Of a stretch of 63,185 bases of DNA, positions 51,071 through 60,845 are shown piece by piece; the stretch's first letter is position 1, and each line of letters starts with the position of its first letter. The position numbers and the translations under genes were made by a program. The DNA is taken from NCBI RefSeq assembly GCF_001423295.1, contig NZ_LMNG01000008.1, positions 1 to 63,185 of the forward strand. Reading direction: 5' to 3'. The notes below the pieces were generated by a model. It worked only from the letters and a program-made list of their open reading frames with translations. It did not search any database and was not told where the DNA came from. This DNA is from Methylobacterium sp. Leaf112. GTDB taxonomy: Bacteria > Pseudomonadota > Alphaproteobacteria > Rhizobiales > Beijerinckiaceae.

Positions 51071-53092
51071 TCAAGGCGTCGGCGCTTCCTCGTTCTGGCC
51101 GTCGAGGGTGACCTCCGCGCTCGGCACGCTCGCCGCGATGCTGTCGGCGCGGATGCGGTCGGGGGAGGTCGCTTCCGCCACCAGGGCCGCGAGGGTCTCG
51201 TCGAGGCCGCCCGTGCGGGTGTGCTGGCTGCCCAGCCGCCGGACCGAGACCGTGCGCTCCTCGCCCTCTTTGCGGCCCACCACGAGCATCACCGGCACCT
51301 TCGCCAGCGAATGCTCGCGGACCTTGTAGTTGATCTTTTCGTTTCTCAGATCGGCTTCCACCCGGAGGCCGAGGCGGTCGGCGGCCGCCACCACTTCCCG
51401 TGCGTAGGGGTCGGCGTCCCCCGTGATGGTCGCCACAACGATCTGCACGGGCGCGAGCCACAGCGGGAAATGCCCGGCGAAATGCTCGATGAGGATGCCC
51501 GTGAACCGCTCCAGGGAACCGCAGATGGCGCGGTGGACCATGACCGGCGGCTTCTTCCCGCTGTCGGCATCGACGTAGAACGCGCCGAAGCGCTCGGGCA
51601 GGTTGAAGTCCACCTGGGTGGTGCCGCACTGCCAGTCGCGGCCGATGGCGTCGCGCAGCACGTACTCGAATTTCGGCCCGTAGAAGGCGCCCTCGCCCGG
51701 GTTGATCGCCGTCTTGATCCGGCCGCCCGACTGCTCCTCGATCTGGGCGAGCACGCGGGTCATCACTTCCTCGGCGTGGTCCCACAGGGCGTCCGACCCG
51801 ACCCGCTTCTCGGGCCGCGTCGAGAGCTTCACCACGATGTCGCCGAAGCCGAAATCGGCGTAGGTCGACAGGATGAGGTCGTTGATCTTGAGGCACTCGG
51901 CGGCGAGCTGGTCCTCGGTGCAGAACACGTGCGCGTCGTCCTGCGTGAAGGCCCGCACCCGCATGAGCCCGTGCAGCGCGCCGGACGGCTCGTAGCGCGA
52001 GACCGCGCCGAACTCCGCCATGCGCAGAGGCAGGTCGCGGTAGGATTTCAGGCCGTGCTTGAAGATGAGCACGTGGCCGGGGCAGTTCATCGGCTTGATG
52101 GCGAAGACGCGCTCGTCCTCGGTCTTCGTGACGAACATGTTGTCCCGGTACCACTCCCAGTGGCCGGAGGTCTCCCAAAGGGCCTTGTCGAGGATCTGGG
52201 GGGCGTTGACCTCCTGGTAATCGCCCTTCAGGCGCCGGCGCATGTAGGCGATGAGCTCCTGGAACACCGTCCAGCCCTTGGCGTGCCAGAACACCACGCC
52301 CGGCCCCTCCTCCTGGAAGTGGAACAGGTCCATCTCGCGCCCCAGGCGGCGGTGGTCGCGGCGCTCGGCCTCCTCCAGGCGGTGCAGGTAGGCGTCGAGG
52401 TCCTCCTTGGTGGCCCAGGCGGTGCCGTAGATGCGGGTCAGCATCGGGTTGTTGGAATCGCCCCGCCAATAGGCGCCCGCCACCTTCATGAGCTTGAAGG
52501 CGGTGCCGACCTTGCCCGTCGAAGTCATGTGCGGGCCGCGGCACAGGTCGAACCAGTCGCCCTGCCGGTAGATGTTGAGGTCTTCGCCGGGGGGAATCGC
52601 GTCGACGAGTTCGACCTTGTAGGCCTCGCCCTTCTCCGAGAAGATTTTTCGGATATCGTCGCGCTTCCAGACTTCCTTGGTGAAGGCGGCGTCACGCGCG
52701 ATGATTTCGCGCATTTTCGCTTCGATCGTCGGAAAATCGTCGGGGGTGAACGGCTGGTCGCGGGAAAAGTCGTAGTAGAACCCGTTCTCGATGACGGGCC
52801 CGATGGTGACCTGCGTCTCCGGCCACAGGGCCTGCACGGCTTCGGCCAGCACGTGGGCGCAATCGTGCCGGATCAGCTCGAGGCTGCGCGGATCGGCTCG
52901 GTCGAGGAACTCGATGCGGGCATCGTGCTCGATGAGGTCGGAGAGGTCGCGGACCCGGCCGTCCAGCGCCATGGCGACGGTGCGCTTGGCGAGCGACTTG
53001 GCGATGCCCTCGACGACGGCGCGGCCGGTGACGGCATCCTCGAAGCTGCGGGTGTTGCCGTCGGGGAAGGTCAGGATGGGCATCGGGATCAC
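51071..53092 (-). CDS. thrS: Threonyl-tRNA synthetase
   Basis: The 673-residue class II enzyme has a TGS domain (residues 1-65), an editing domain with [12 protein letters not shown], and the catalytic core with [11 protein letters not shown] and [25 protein letters not shown]. The anticodon-binding domain follows ([11 protein letters not shown] ... [19 protein letters not shown]). All usual zinc and ATP residues appear present. The first codons MIPMPILTF offer starts at 53092 and 53083. Roughly the last 20 residues are a variable tail. Confidence 0.97.
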   Translation of the reverse strand: MIPMPILTFPDGNTRSFEDAVTGRAVVEGIAKSLAKRTVAMALDGRVRDLSDLIEHDARIEFLDRADPRSLELIRHDCAHVLAEAVQALWPETQVTIGPVIENGFYYDFSRDQPFTPDDFPTIEAKMREIIARDAAFTKEVWKRDDIRKIFSEKGEAYKVELVDAIPPGEDLNIYRQGDWFDLCRGPHMTSTGKVGTAFKLMKVAGAYWRGDSNNPMLTRIYGTAWATKEDLDAYLHRLEEAERRDHRRLGREMDLFHFQEEGPGVVFWHAKGWTVFQELIAYMRRRLKGDYQEVNAPQILDKALWETSGHWEWYRDNMFVTKTEDERVFAIKPMNCPGHVLIFKHGLKSYRDLPLRMAEFGAVSRYEPSGALHGLMRVRAFTQDDAHVFCTEDQLAAECLKINDLILSTYADFGFGDIVVKLSTRPEKRVGSDALWDHAEEVMTRVLAQIEEQSGGRIKTAINPGEGAFYGPKFEYVLRDAIGRDWQCGTTQVDFNLPERFGAFYVDADSGKKPPVMVHRAICGSLERFTGILIEHFAGHFPLWLAPVQIVVATITGDADPYAREVVAAADRLGLRVEADLRNEKINYKVREHSLAKVPVMLVVGRKEGEERTVSVRRLGSQHTRTGGLDETLAALVAEATSPDRIRADSIAASVPSAEVTLDGQNEEAPTP

Positions 53093-53428
53093 TCTCGCGG
53101 TGGCTCACTCCTGCGAACGCAGCAGGTAAGCCGGGTGGGGTGGGATCGGGCGCGACACGCGCCGTGCCCGGCCGTTTAGACCGTTTCGCGGAGGGAAGGA
53201 ATCCGCCTCGCGTCCGGGACCCGTCCGACGCGCGGCGGATGGCGTTCAGCTACGATCCGGCGCGGTTGATACAAGCTGACGTTGACAACCCGCCGCTCCG
53301 GACAGCCCATCGTCCGCATACGGACCCGGGCGGGGCGTCGGCCAGCACATGCGTCAGGACACGCGCCGCCACGAGGTTCGAACAGGCGAGCCGGCCCCAT
53401 GGGGCGACGGGCTCACGGGAGAACACCC
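53093..53428. other. Divergent region between thrS and the citS-type transporter
   Basis: This region of 336 bases holds two TTGAYA-like hexamers (TTGATA at 53265-53270 and TTGACA at 53282-53287) that could be -35 elements for the plus-strand transporter. No T-box or other recognised leader is visible on the thrS side. Confidence 0.35.
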
Positions 53429-54790
53429 ATGTCGAATCCCCTCTCCGTCTCCCCGGCGGAGACCCACGGCGCGGTCGGGGCGCCCGCGAAGAAATTCTGG
53501 CCGCAGGGCTGGTGGCGGATCGTCGACATCAAGATCGGCATCATCCCGCTCCCGGTCTACGCGATCCTCGTCGTCCTGCTGGCGATCCTGACCCAGGAGG
53601 GCGAGATCAAATCGGACGCGCCGACGATGATCGCCGTGCTGGTGCTCGGGGGCTTCACCTGCGCCGAGATCGGCAAGCGGTTGCCGGTGCTGCGCAGCAT
53701 CGGCGCGGGGGCGATCTTCGCGACCTTCATCCCCTCGGCCCTGGTGTTCTACGGGTGGATCCCGCCGCAGATCTTCAAGGCGATCGTGGATTTCACCAAG
53801 TTCACCAACTTCCTCTACCTCTACATCGCCACCATCATCGTCGGCAGCATCTTAGGCATGGACCGCGACGTCCTGATCAAGGGCTTCCTCAAGATCTTCG
53901 TGCCCCTGGCTGCGGGCTCCGTGGCGGCCGGGATCGTCGGTACCCTGGTGGGCACCCTGCTGGGGCTGGGCGCCTACAACACCTTCTTCTTCCTCGTGGT
54001 GCCGATCATGGCCGGCGGCGTCGGCGAGGGCGCGATCCCGCTCTCCATCGGCTACGCGGCGATCCTCGGTCAGGGCCAGGGCGACGTGTTTGCCCAGGTG
54101 CTGCCGCCGGTGATGCTCGGCAGCCTCACGGCCATCGTCCTGGCCGGCACCCTCAATGCCGTTGGCAAGCGCCTGCCCCACCTCACCGGCGAGGGCCGGC
54201 TGCAGCCCGACCGGGAGAACGACGTCGCCGCCGTGAAGGCGGAGGGCATCCCCGTCGACGCCGCCACCGTGGGCGCGGCGGCGCTGACGGCGGTGACGCT
54301 CTACCTGCTCGGCGTGATGATGCACCACCTCACCGGCCTGCCCGCCCCCGTGGCGATGCTGTTCCTCGCGGTGATGGCGAAGCTCGCCAGCGCCGTGTCG
54401 CCGCGGCTCCAGGCCGGCGGCTTCGTCGCCTACAAGTTCGTGCAGGTCAGCATGACCTACCCGCTGCTCTTTGCCGTCGGCGTGTCGCTGACCCCCTGGG
54501 ACAAGCTCGTCGCGGCCTTCACGATCCCGAACCTCATCACCATCGTGTCCACCGTGGTGACTCTCATGGCGACGGGCTTCGTGGTGGGGCGCCGGCTCGG
54601 CCTGTACCCCATCGAGACCGCCATCGTGAACGCCTGCCACAGCGGCCAGGGCGGCACCGGCGACGTCGCCATCCTGACGGCGGCCAACCGCATGAGCCTG
54701 ATGCCGTTCGCCCAGATCGCCACCCGCATCGGCGGGGCGCTCACGGTCACGGGGACGCTGGTGGTGATGCGGTGGGTGAGCGGGGGGTGA
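53429..54790 (+). CDS. 2-hydroxycarboxylate transporter family (Na+-coupled citrate/malate type)
   Basis: A 453-residue inner-membrane protein of the 2HCT (CitS/MaeN/CimH) family. Features are an N-terminal WWRIVDIKIGIIPLPVY, the first re-entrant loop motif GGVGEGAIPLS, and the second in NACHSGQGGTGDVAIL. It should import citrate, malate or a related hydroxy acid with sodium. GGGAG precedes ATG 53429. Together with the lactate permease it indicates use of organic acids besides methanol. No lyase or two-component genes are adjacent. Confidence 0.88.
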   Translation: MSNPLSVSPAETHGAVGAPAKKFWPQGWWRIVDIKIGIIPLPVYAILVVLLAILTQEGEIKSDAPTMIAVLVLGGFTCAEIGKRLPVLRSIGAGAIFATFIPSALVFYGWIPPQIFKAIVDFTKFTNFLYLYIATIIVGSILGMDRDVLIKGFLKIFVPLAAGSVAAGIVGTLVGTLLGLGAYNTFFFLVVPIMAGGVGEGAIPLSIGYAAILGQGQGDVFAQVLPPVMLGSLTAIVLAGTLNAVGKRLPHLTGEGRLQPDRENDVAAVKAEGIPVDAATVGAAALTAVTLYLLGVMMHHLTGLPAPVAMLFLAVMAKLASAVSPRLQAGGFVAYKFVQVSMTYPLLFAVGVSLTPWDKLVAAFTIPNLITIVSTVVTLMATGFVVGRRLGLYPIETAIVNACHSGQGGTGDVAILTAANRMSLMPFAQIATRIGGALTVTGTLVVMRWVSGG

Positions 54791-54867
54791 GCGGACCGGA
54801 CGAGGTCCGGTTCCGCCTGTGATAGCCTGTCGGCGGGAATGCTGTTGCGAACGGACGGAGCGAGGGA

Positions 54868-55323
54868 ATGACGACCCACATGCTCAATGACGACGATCTG
54901 CCGCTCCTGCCCGGCAGCGATCTCTCGAAGGAGGATGTCCAGCACCGGATCGACGATTGGATCGCGCGGTTGGGAACCCTCTTCCAGGGCGCTGAAGCGT
55001 GGGCCGATGCGCATGGCTGGACGGCCTCGCACCCCGGTACGGTCGCCATGAACGAAGACCTCGTACAGAGGCATGACGTTGCGCCTGCGGAGCAGCCGAT
55101 TCTCAGAGTCGAGGGCCCGCAGGGGGCCTATGCGGTCTTCAAGCCGAAGGGATTGTGGGTGATCGGCGCCAATGGGCGCGTCGATCTCTACACCTCAAAG
55201 GGGGTGTACGTTCTCATCGATCAGGCGGACGAATTCCGGGAACCGCTCTGGCGACTCTTCAGGGTCCGCGAAAAGCCGGAGGGCATTCCCTACACGCCTG
55301 AACTCCTGGCCGAACTGGCTTGA
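54868..55323 (+). CDS. Unknown protein, partner of a HEPN-like protein
   Basis: The 151-residue protein has an N-terminal helical part (SKEDVQHRIDDWIARLGTLF) and a C-terminal half rich in beta strands (AVFKPKGLWVIGANGRVDLY then YVLIDQADEF). I do not recognise a named family. It ends 3 bases before the HEPN-like gene, so the two are almost certainly co-translated. Its composition is less GC-rich than the flanking housekeeping genes. Confidence 0.6.
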   Translation: MTTHMLNDDDLPLLPGSDLSKEDVQHRIDDWIARLGTLFQGAEAWADAHGWTASHPGTVAMNEDLVQRHDVAPAEQPILRVEGPQGAYAVFKPKGLWVIGANGRVDLYTSKGVYVLIDQADEFREPLWRLFRVREKPEGIPYTPELLAELA

Positions 55324-55326
55324 GAA

Positions 55327-55782
55327 ATGCAGCAACTGCCGCGGATCAAGGCTGCCTATGATTGGTTCTACGGGCAGTGGCAACGCGAAGCGAGCCGGTT
55401 GGCAGAGGCGGGAGACGTGTCTGCCCTCGCGAAACTCGACGAGAAGCGCGACACGCTGGAACGGGGCGTTTTCGTTCTGATGTTCGGTCAGTTCGAGGTG
55501 GCCGTGGATTCCATTTTTCAAACCGCGAGGACCCGTCGCCTCGGAGAAGCGGATTGGGCGCTTCGCAGGGGATGGGACACTGGTTCGCTCCAGGGGCGGA
55601 AGATCCCGTTCGAGACGAAGCTGTCCCTGGTGCTGGACCGTCGCTCGCCGACCTTCGGGAAGATCCTCGGGACCTACGCGACCCGGAATCACTGCGCCCA
55701 TGGCGGCATGGAGTTGTCCGTGGGATCCATCGATTCCCTGGCGGCCGAACTCTACGCCTGGTGCAGCGAACTACGGCCGTAG
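55327..55782 (+). CDS. HEPN-like protein
   Basis: This all-helical 151-residue protein contains RNHCAH at 120-125, matching the R-[N/D/H]-x3-H pattern (R-x4-H) of HEPN ribonucleases. It is preceded by helices with FVLMFGQFEVAVDSIFQ. HEPN proteins occur as toxins in toxin-antitoxin and abortive-infection systems. With the upstream partner it may form such a module. Activity is inferred from one motif and the helical profile, so it could also be a non-catalytic HEPN scaffold. Confidence 0.55.
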   Translation: MQQLPRIKAAYDWFYGQWQREASRLAEAGDVSALAKLDEKRDTLERGVFVLMFGQFEVAVDSIFQTARTRRLGEADWALRRGWDTGSLQGRKIPFETKLSLVLDRRSPTFGKILGTYATRNHCAHGGMELSVGSIDSLAAELYAWCSELRP

Positions 55783-55818
55783 GCTATTCTGCGAGAATGG
55801 GGCGCGGCGGGCTGCCGG

Positions 55819-56181
55819 TCAGGGTCCCCCCGAACGACGGTTGGCCGCACTGTGCGCCCGTGCGGTATCCTCCACGCCCTCGCACGCGAATGGCGAGGCC
55901 GGGGCGTTCACGCCGCGCCAGCGGCCGAAGCGCCACGGCACGAACCACCGGGCACGGGGCGGCAGCGCCTCCGGCACGAGATCGATGCCATGGGTTCCGA
56001 AGGGGCCACAGCGGCAGATTCGCGACAGGCCGATCCAGCCGCCGGCCCAGAGCCCGTGTCGCCCGATCGCTTCGTCCGTGTAGGCGGAGCACGACGGCCA
56101 GTGCCGGCACTGGCGGCCGATCAGGCCCGACAGGGTGAGCTGGTAGGCGCGGATCGCCCCATGGGCGGCGCGCCGGACCAT
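55819..56181 (-). CDS. yidD: Membrane-protein insertion efficiency factor YidD
   Basis: The 120-residue protein has the YidD signature: AIRAYQLTLSGLIG, CRHWPSCSAYTDEAIGRHG and RICRCGPFGTHGIDLVP. YidD helps YidC insert inner-membrane proteins and binds the membrane by an amphipathic N-terminus. About 35 residues after the conserved domain form a variable tail. It starts 2 bases after the stop of the scaffold gene, suggesting coupling. Confidence 0.92.
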   Translation of the reverse strand: MVRRAAHGAIRAYQLTLSGLIGRQCRHWPSCSAYTDEAIGRHGLWAGGWIGLSRICRCGPFGTHGIDLVPEALPPRARWFVPWRFGRWRGVNAPASPFACEGVEDTARAHSAANRRSGGP

Positions 56182-56183
56182 GC

Positions 56184-56660
56184 TCAGGCGGCCGCCTGTG
56201 GGCCTGCGGCGGCCTGCGGATTGCCGACGGGCGTGCCGGCGGCGATCTGATCCAGGGCGTTCACTACGGCGTCGAAGGTGAGCAGCGTCGAGGCGTGGCG
56301 GGCCTTGAAGTCGCGCACGGGCTCCAGCACGGCGAAGTCCGCCCACGGGCCCTGGGGGCCGGGGCCGTTCTCCTTCAGCATCGCCCGCATGGCCTCGCGC
56401 GCGCGCCGCAACTCGTCGGCCGTGGCCCCGACCACGTGGCGGGCCATCAGGGAGGACGACGCCTGGCCCAGGGCGCAGGCCTTCACCTCGTGGGCGAAAT
56501 CCGTGACGACCCCGTCGGCGACGCACAGGTCCACCGTGACGGTGGAGCCGCAGAGCTTCGAGTGGGCGGTGGCGCTGGCGTCGGGCGTGGGCAGGCGCCC
56601 GAGGCGGGGAATGTCGGCGGCGAGTTCGAGGATGCGACGGTTGTAGATGTCGTCGAGCAT
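56184..56660 (-). CDS. Fe-S cluster assembly scaffold of the SufU/NifU-N type
   Basis: The 158-residue protein starts [18 protein letters not shown]. Cluster-ligand cysteines are in [12 protein letters not shown] and [14 protein letters not shown]. The third canonical cysteine is replaced in [12 protein letters not shown], which I recognise as usual for the alphaproteobacterial subgroup. It may therefore act in a non-canonical way. The tail is an Ala/Gln-rich repeat. Other suf genes are not in the window. Confidence 0.85.
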   Translation of the reverse strand: MLDDIYNRRILELAADIPRLGRLPTPDASATAHSKLCGSTVTVDLCVADGVVTDFAHEVKACALGQASSSLMARHVVGATADELRRAREAMRAMLKENGPGPQGPWADFAVLEPVRDFKARHASTLLTFDAVVNALDQIAAGTPVGNPQAAAGPQAAA

Positions 56661-57015
56661 AGGCGGCGTCCTCTCGGCAGGATCCCTGCAGCAGCCTCGT
56701 TCGAGGCCGGCGTCCGGTCCCGGTTGTCTGATCCGCGCGCCCCGCATTGCGCGGCGACGCGATAACGACGATATAGGCGCCAACGCACCGTTTCGCGAGG
56801 AGGCGGATCGTCGATCCGGGCTGCGCCCACGGCCAGGGTCGCGCCTGCGGCCAGGGCGTCCCCGCCGGCCGATGCCCCAGACGGCCAGTGGTTCGACGAT
56901 GTACGCCAAGCCCGACAGCAACACGATGACGACCCGGATCGCTCGGGCGGAAGATGCCATGGATGCTGCGCTCAAATCCCTGTCCTACCGCCTGACCGAG
57001 ACGGAGGATTCGCGG
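56661..57015. promoter_or_regulatory. Divergent region between the scaffold gene and folE
   Basis: Contains a GATATA motif near 56771 that could belong to a plus-strand promoter. An in-frame open stretch runs from 56896 into folE, but its codons are not conserved. No operator-like palindrome is evident. Confidence 0.3.
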
Positions 57016-57753
57016 ATGGCTCCCAAAACCCCGGATACGGCGCGTCCGAACGGGTCCGCTCCGGCGGCGTCCCTCAACGGCATGCGCAACGACAACGCCC
57101 CGGTGCCTGCTGCGGAGATCGCTCCCGAGATCGCTCCCTTGCCGGCCTCCGCCAAGCGCGTGCCCGAGGCCATCGCCACCGGGCGCCCGAGTCGCGAGGA
57201 GGCCGAGGCCGCCGTGCGGACCCTCCTGCGCTGGGCCGGCGACGATCCGAACCGCGAGGGCCTGCGCGACACCCCCGCCCGCGTCGCCAAGGCCTACGGC
57301 CAGCTCTTCGGCGGCTACGAGCAGGATGCCGACAAGCTCCTCGAGCGGGTGTTCGAGGAGGTCGAAGGGTATTCCGACATCGTCCTCGTGCGCGACATCC
57401 CGTTCTACTCCCATTGCGAGCACCACATGGTGCCGTTCATGGGCCTCGCCCACATCGCCTATTATCCGACCAAGGGCGTGGTCGGTCTGTCGAAGCTCGC
57501 CCGCGTGGTCGATACCTTCGCGCGCCGGCTGCAGACCCAGGAGACCATGACGGCGCAGATCGCCGACGTGATCGAGAGCATCCTCAAGCCCCGCGGCATC
57601 GCCGTGATGCTCGAGGCCGAGCACCTGTGCATGGCCATGCGCGGGGTGCAGAAGGCCGGCGTCTCGACCATCACCACCCAGTTCCGCGGCGCGTTCCGGA
57701 ACGACGCCAACGAGCAGGTCCGCTTCCTGACCCTCGTGCGCAACAAGCCCTGA
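57016..57753 (+). CDS. folE: GTP cyclohydrolase I
   Basis: The 245-residue enzyme makes dihydroneopterin triphosphate for folate and, in methylotrophs, for tetrahydromethanopterin-related pterin synthesis. Zinc ligands are in [11 protein letters not shown] and [14 protein letters not shown], with [20 protein letters not shown] and the C-terminal block [11 protein letters not shown] 57016 has GGAGG at 57003-57007. The first 60 residues are a low-complexity extension typical of this group. It is 8 bases from hisI. Confidence 0.95.
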   Translation: MAPKTPDTARPNGSAPAASLNGMRNDNAPVPAAEIAPEIAPLPASAKRVPEAIATGRPSREEAEAAVRTLLRWAGDDPNREGLRDTPARVAKAYGQLFGGYEQDADKLLERVFEEVEGYSDIVLVRDIPFYSHCEHHMVPFMGLAHIAYYPTKGVVGLSKLARVVDTFARRLQTQETMTAQIADVIESILKPRGIAVMLEAEHLCMAMRGVQKAGVSTITTQFRGAFRNDANEQVRFLTLVRNKP

Positions 57754-57761
57754 GCGTCGCG

Positions 57762-58181
57762 ATGACGATCGCCTTCGCCGCACCCGGTACGAAGGCCGCG
57801 GTCGAGGAGGGGACGGTCTTCACCCCCCGCTTCGACGCCAACGGCCTCATCGCCTGCATCGCCGTCGACGCCACCGACGGGCAGGTGCTCATGCTCGCCC
57901 ACATGAACGCCGAATCCCTCGCCCGCACCCTGGAGACGGGGGAGGCCTGGTACTGGTCGCGCTCGCGCGGGGAGCTCTGGCACAAGGGCGCCACCTCCGG
58001 TCAGATCCAGCGCGTCGTCGAGATGCGGGTCGATTGCGACCAGGACGCGGTCCTCATCCGCGTCGCCGTCGGCGGCGACGGCGGCTGCTGCCACACGGGG
58101 CGGCGCGACTGCTTCTATCGCGCGGTCGAACTCGGATCCCCGGACGGTCCCGTGCGCCTGCACGCCGGCGCGGCACCATGA
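57762..58181 (+). CDS. hisI: Phosphoribosyl-AMP cyclohydrolase
   Basis: The 139-residue histidine-biosynthesis enzyme has [28 protein letters not shown], the metal site CDQDAVLI, and [14 protein letters not shown]. Length is normal for a monofunctional HisI. Its stop codon starts a chain of mini-ORFs leading to the patatin gene. Confidence 0.95.
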   Translation: MTIAFAAPGTKAAVEEGTVFTPRFDANGLIACIAVDATDGQVLMLAHMNAESLARTLETGEAWYWSRSRGELWHKGATSGQIQRVVEMRVDCDQDAVLIRVAVGGDGGCCHTGRRDCFYRAVELGSPDGPVRLHAGAAP

Positions 58182-58241
58182 TTCCCGCGGCGACGATCCT
58201 CCCGCCATGACCTGTCTCCCGCCATGACCTGGGCGCCATGA
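58178..58241 (+). promoter_or_regulatory. Chain of three relay mini-ORFs between hisI and the patatin gene
   Basis: Starting at ATG 58178 (overlapping the hisI stop), [10 protein letters not shown] ends at TGA 58208-58210. This overlaps ATG 58207 of MTCLPP, which ends at TGA 58225-58227. That overlaps ATG 58224 of MTWAP, ending at TGA 58239-58241, which overlaps ATG 58238 of the patatin gene. Every link is ATGA. The motif GCCATGACCTG occurs three times, so the chain arose at least partly by short tandem duplication. Confidence 0.75.
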
Positions 58242-59227
58242 CCTGGGACGGGTCGGGCGGCGAGCGCGGGCGCTTCGGCGCCGATGCCGTCGAGCCCGTC
58301 GCGGCCCCTGCCCCGCGCAGCCCCCGCATCGGCCTGGCGCTCGGTGGCGGCTCGGCCCGGGGCTGGTCGCATATCGGCGCCATCGAGGTGCTGGAGGAGT
58401 CCGGAATCCACCCGGGCGTGGTGACGGGCTGCTCCATCGGCGCCGTCGTCGGTGGCTGCTATGCGGCGGGCCAACTCGGCCTGCTCAAGACCTTCGCCCT
58501 TTCCCTGACCAAGCGCCGCGTCGTCGGCCTCCTCGATCTGCGCCTCGGCTCCGGCCTCATCGCGGGGGCTCGCCTGCGCCAGCGCTTGGAGCGGGACCTC
58601 GCCGACCGCCGCGTCGAGCACCTCGCCGTCCGGTTCGCCAGCGTGGCCACCGATCTCGGCAGCGGCGAGGAGGTCTGGCTGACGCGCGGCAACCTCGTGG
58701 AGGCGCTTCGCGCCTCCTACGCCCTGCCGGGGGTGTTTCCGCCCGTGCGGCTCGGCGGCCGTCTCCTCATGGACGGGACCCTGGTCAACCCGGTCCCCGT
58801 CGGCCTCGCCCGCGCCCTCGGGGCGGACGTGGTGATCTGCATCAATCTCAACGGCGACCCGCGCGAGGCCGGCGGACCGGTGGTCCTCGACCCGGACGAG
58901 CGCGCGGACGAGGCGCGGCCGGCTCCGGCCCCGCGCCGCCGCCGGTCCTGGGCCCTGTTCCGACGCGGCCGGCGCGTACCGCCGGAGACGCCGAGCCCCG
59001 GCATGGCCCGGGTGATGCTCGATGCCTTCAACATCACCCAGGACAAGATTTCGCGGGCGCGCCTGGCCGGCGATCCGCCCGACGTCACCATCTCGCCGCG
59101 CCTCGCCGAGATGGGATTGTTCGAGTTCCACCGCGCGGCGGAGGGGATCGAACTCGGCCGCCAGGCCGCCCGTGCCGCCCTGCCGGCCATCCGCGCGACC
59201 CTCGCGTCGGCGGCCGCCAGGGTCTGA
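58238..59227 (+). CDS. Patatin-like phospholipase (RssA-type)
   Basis: The 329-residue protein has the oxyanion hole GLALGGGSARGWSHIG, the nucleophile elbow GCSIGAVVGG, and the catalytic Asp in MDGTLVNPVPV. These are the RssA/YlbK class features. It would hydrolyse acyl esters of membrane lipids. A Pro/Arg-rich insert lies at about 225-245. No ribosome site is seen before ATG 58238, so translation probably depends on the mini-ORF chain from hisI. Confidence 0.88.
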   Translation: MTWDGSGGERGRFGADAVEPVAAPAPRSPRIGLALGGGSARGWSHIGAIEVLEESGIHPGVVTGCSIGAVVGGCYAAGQLGLLKTFALSLTKRRVVGLLDLRLGSGLIAGARLRQRLERDLADRRVEHLAVRFASVATDLGSGEEVWLTRGNLVEALRASYALPGVFPPVRLGGRLLMDGTLVNPVPVGLARALGADVVICINLNGDPREAGGPVVLDPDERADEARPAPAPRRRRSWALFRRGRRVPPETPSPGMARVMLDAFNITQDKISRARLAGDPPDVTISPRLAEMGLFEFHRAAEGIELGRQAARAALPAIRATLASAAARV

Positions 59228-59270
59228 TCGCCCCGTCCCTCGATCGGGGCGAGGGCGCGGCGCGGAGGGG

Positions 59271-59702
59271 TCACGCCATGGTGATGTAGTCGCGCATGGC
59301 CTGATGCTCCGCCTCTACGGCTGCGATCCGGCGCTTGACCACGTCGCCGATGGAGATGAGGCCGGCGAGGCGCCCCTCCTCCAGAACGGGAACGTGGCGG
59401 AAGCGGCCGTCGGTCATGAGGTGCATCACGTCCTCGACGCTGGTGTCGCGGGCGCAGGTGACGACGGTGGCGGTCATGTGCTCCGAGACCAGGGCATCGA
59501 GCGCCCCGGCCCCCTGGCGGGCGAGCGCCCGCATGATGTCGCGCTCGGACAGGATGCCCAGCACCGTGCCCGCGGCATCGCTGACGACGACGGCGCCGAT
59601 GCGCTTCTCGGCGAGCAGATGGATCGCTTCGTCGAGGGTGCGCTGCGGCTCCACGGTGACGACGGAGCGGCCTTTCTCGGCGAGAATGCGGGCGACGGTC
59701 AT
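59271..59702 (-). CDS. Protein with two CBS domains
   Basis: The 143-residue protein consists of a CBS pair (about 7-60 and 75-130): AIHLLAEKRIGAVVVSD...GILSERDIMRAL and DVMHLMTDGRFRHVPVLEEG...GLISIGDVVKRRI. Stand-alone CBS proteins bind adenine nucleotides and sense energy state. AAGGAAAG lies before ATG 59702. No partner gene is evident. Confidence 0.9.
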   Translation of the reverse strand: MTVARILAEKGRSVVTVEPQRTLDEAIHLLAEKRIGAVVVSDAAGTVLGILSERDIMRALARQGAGALDALVSEHMTATVVTCARDTSVEDVMHLMTDGRFRHVPVLEEGRLAGLISIGDVVKRRIAAVEAEHQAMRDYITMA

Positions 59703-59940
59703 GGGTCTTTCCTTCCTGGTGGGGGCACACGGCCTTGCGGCCGGGTTTGCCCCTGGCTCGCGGTTCTTGGTCGATCGGCTCCGGCGTCCCGGTCTCGGAC
59801 GCGGGGAGGCTCTGTGGCGATTGTGTGGCCCGCGTCGCGTTCTGGCAAGCGGCAGCGCGCGTGCGAACGCCGGGCGCGCGTTTCCCGACGGACCGGGTGG
59901 GCGTCGCGCCCGTCCGGCGAAGGCAGCGATGGCCGGCTCG

Positions 59941-60753
59941 TCAGCCCGGATGACGGTCGATCAGCGGCAGCAGGAAGAATCCGACGAGGAAGCCGCCGAG
60001 ATGCGCGTCCCAGGCGACCGCCGTCGCCTCAGCGCCGAGCGGCAGAGCGATGATGCCGAACAGGAAGTTGGTCGCGAGCCAGATCACCAGGAACACCACC
60101 GCCGTGCGGTTGCGCATGAGTTCCGGGATCGTCTGCAGGCGCTGGCGCGGCGCCAGGTGCCACGGCTGGGCCGGCGTGAAGGCGGGGGGCGGCTGGAACA
60201 CGAAGCGCGCGGCGGCGGCCATCAGGGCCGAAACGCCCGCCGAGGCGCCGATGAGGGGCGCCGTGCTCAAGGGATCGAGCACCACGTGCAGGGCCCCCCC
60301 GGCGACCGCGCCCACGAGGGCGACGAGTCCGAAGCGCCAGGCGCCGTAGCGGCGCGCCACGGGCGAGCCGAAGGCGGCGAGCCAGACGGTGTTGAAGATC
60401 ACGTGCGTCCACGAGCCGTGCAGGAGGGCGTAGGTCGCGAAGGTCCAGGGGCTCGCGTCCGGTTCGGCCGCGATGTAGCGGGCGAAGGCCTGGCGGGCAT
60501 CCATCACTTCCGGGTCGCCGGCGGCGGAGGCCGCCGTCAGCAGGTCCGCGATGCGAGACGGGTCGATGGCCACGCTCCACCGCCCCGGGATCAGGGCGAG
60601 GTGGATGAGGGCCCAGATGTCCCAGGCATCGGGGAGGATGAATTCGCGCAGGGCGTGGATGCCCAGCAGCACAGCGATGGAGGCCGTGACCACGTCCGGC
60701 ATGTTGAAGATCGGAACGCGGTTCTGGCGCGGCAGGTCGGGCATGGCATCCAT
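59941..60753 (-). CDS. Rhomboid-family intramembrane serine protease
   Basis: The 270-residue membrane protein has about six helices. The catalytic Ser is in IGASAGVSALM and the His in WDAHLGGFLVG. WTHVIFNTVWLAAFG is the family HxxxN-like region. All catalytic features are intact, so it is probably active. The start MDAMPDLPRQ at 60753 is chosen. In-frame codons further upstream (to 60939) cross a regulatory-looking repeat. Confidence 0.9.
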   Translation of the reverse strand: MDAMPDLPRQNRVPIFNMPDVVTASIAVLLGIHALREFILPDAWDIWALIHLALIPGRWSVAIDPSRIADLLTAASAAGDPEVMDARQAFARYIAAEPDASPWTFATYALLHGSWTHVIFNTVWLAAFGSPVARRYGAWRFGLVALVGAVAGGALHVVLDPLSTAPLIGASAGVSALMAAAARFVFQPPPAFTPAQPWHLAPRQRLQTIPELMRNRTAVVFLVIWLATNFLFGIIALPLGAEATAVAWDAHLGGFLVGFFLLPLIDRHPG

Positions 60754-60845
60754 GGCGCCACCATGTTCGGGCTTTCGCGGACGCGGCAACCCCCGGATTC
60801 GCGAAACTTGCAGGGGAAACCTGCCGCGGCGGATGGACGGAACCC

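Noticed and set aside
53093..53428. T-box leader for thrS
   Set aside because: No specifier or T-box sequence seen, and T-boxes are rare in alphaproteobacteria.
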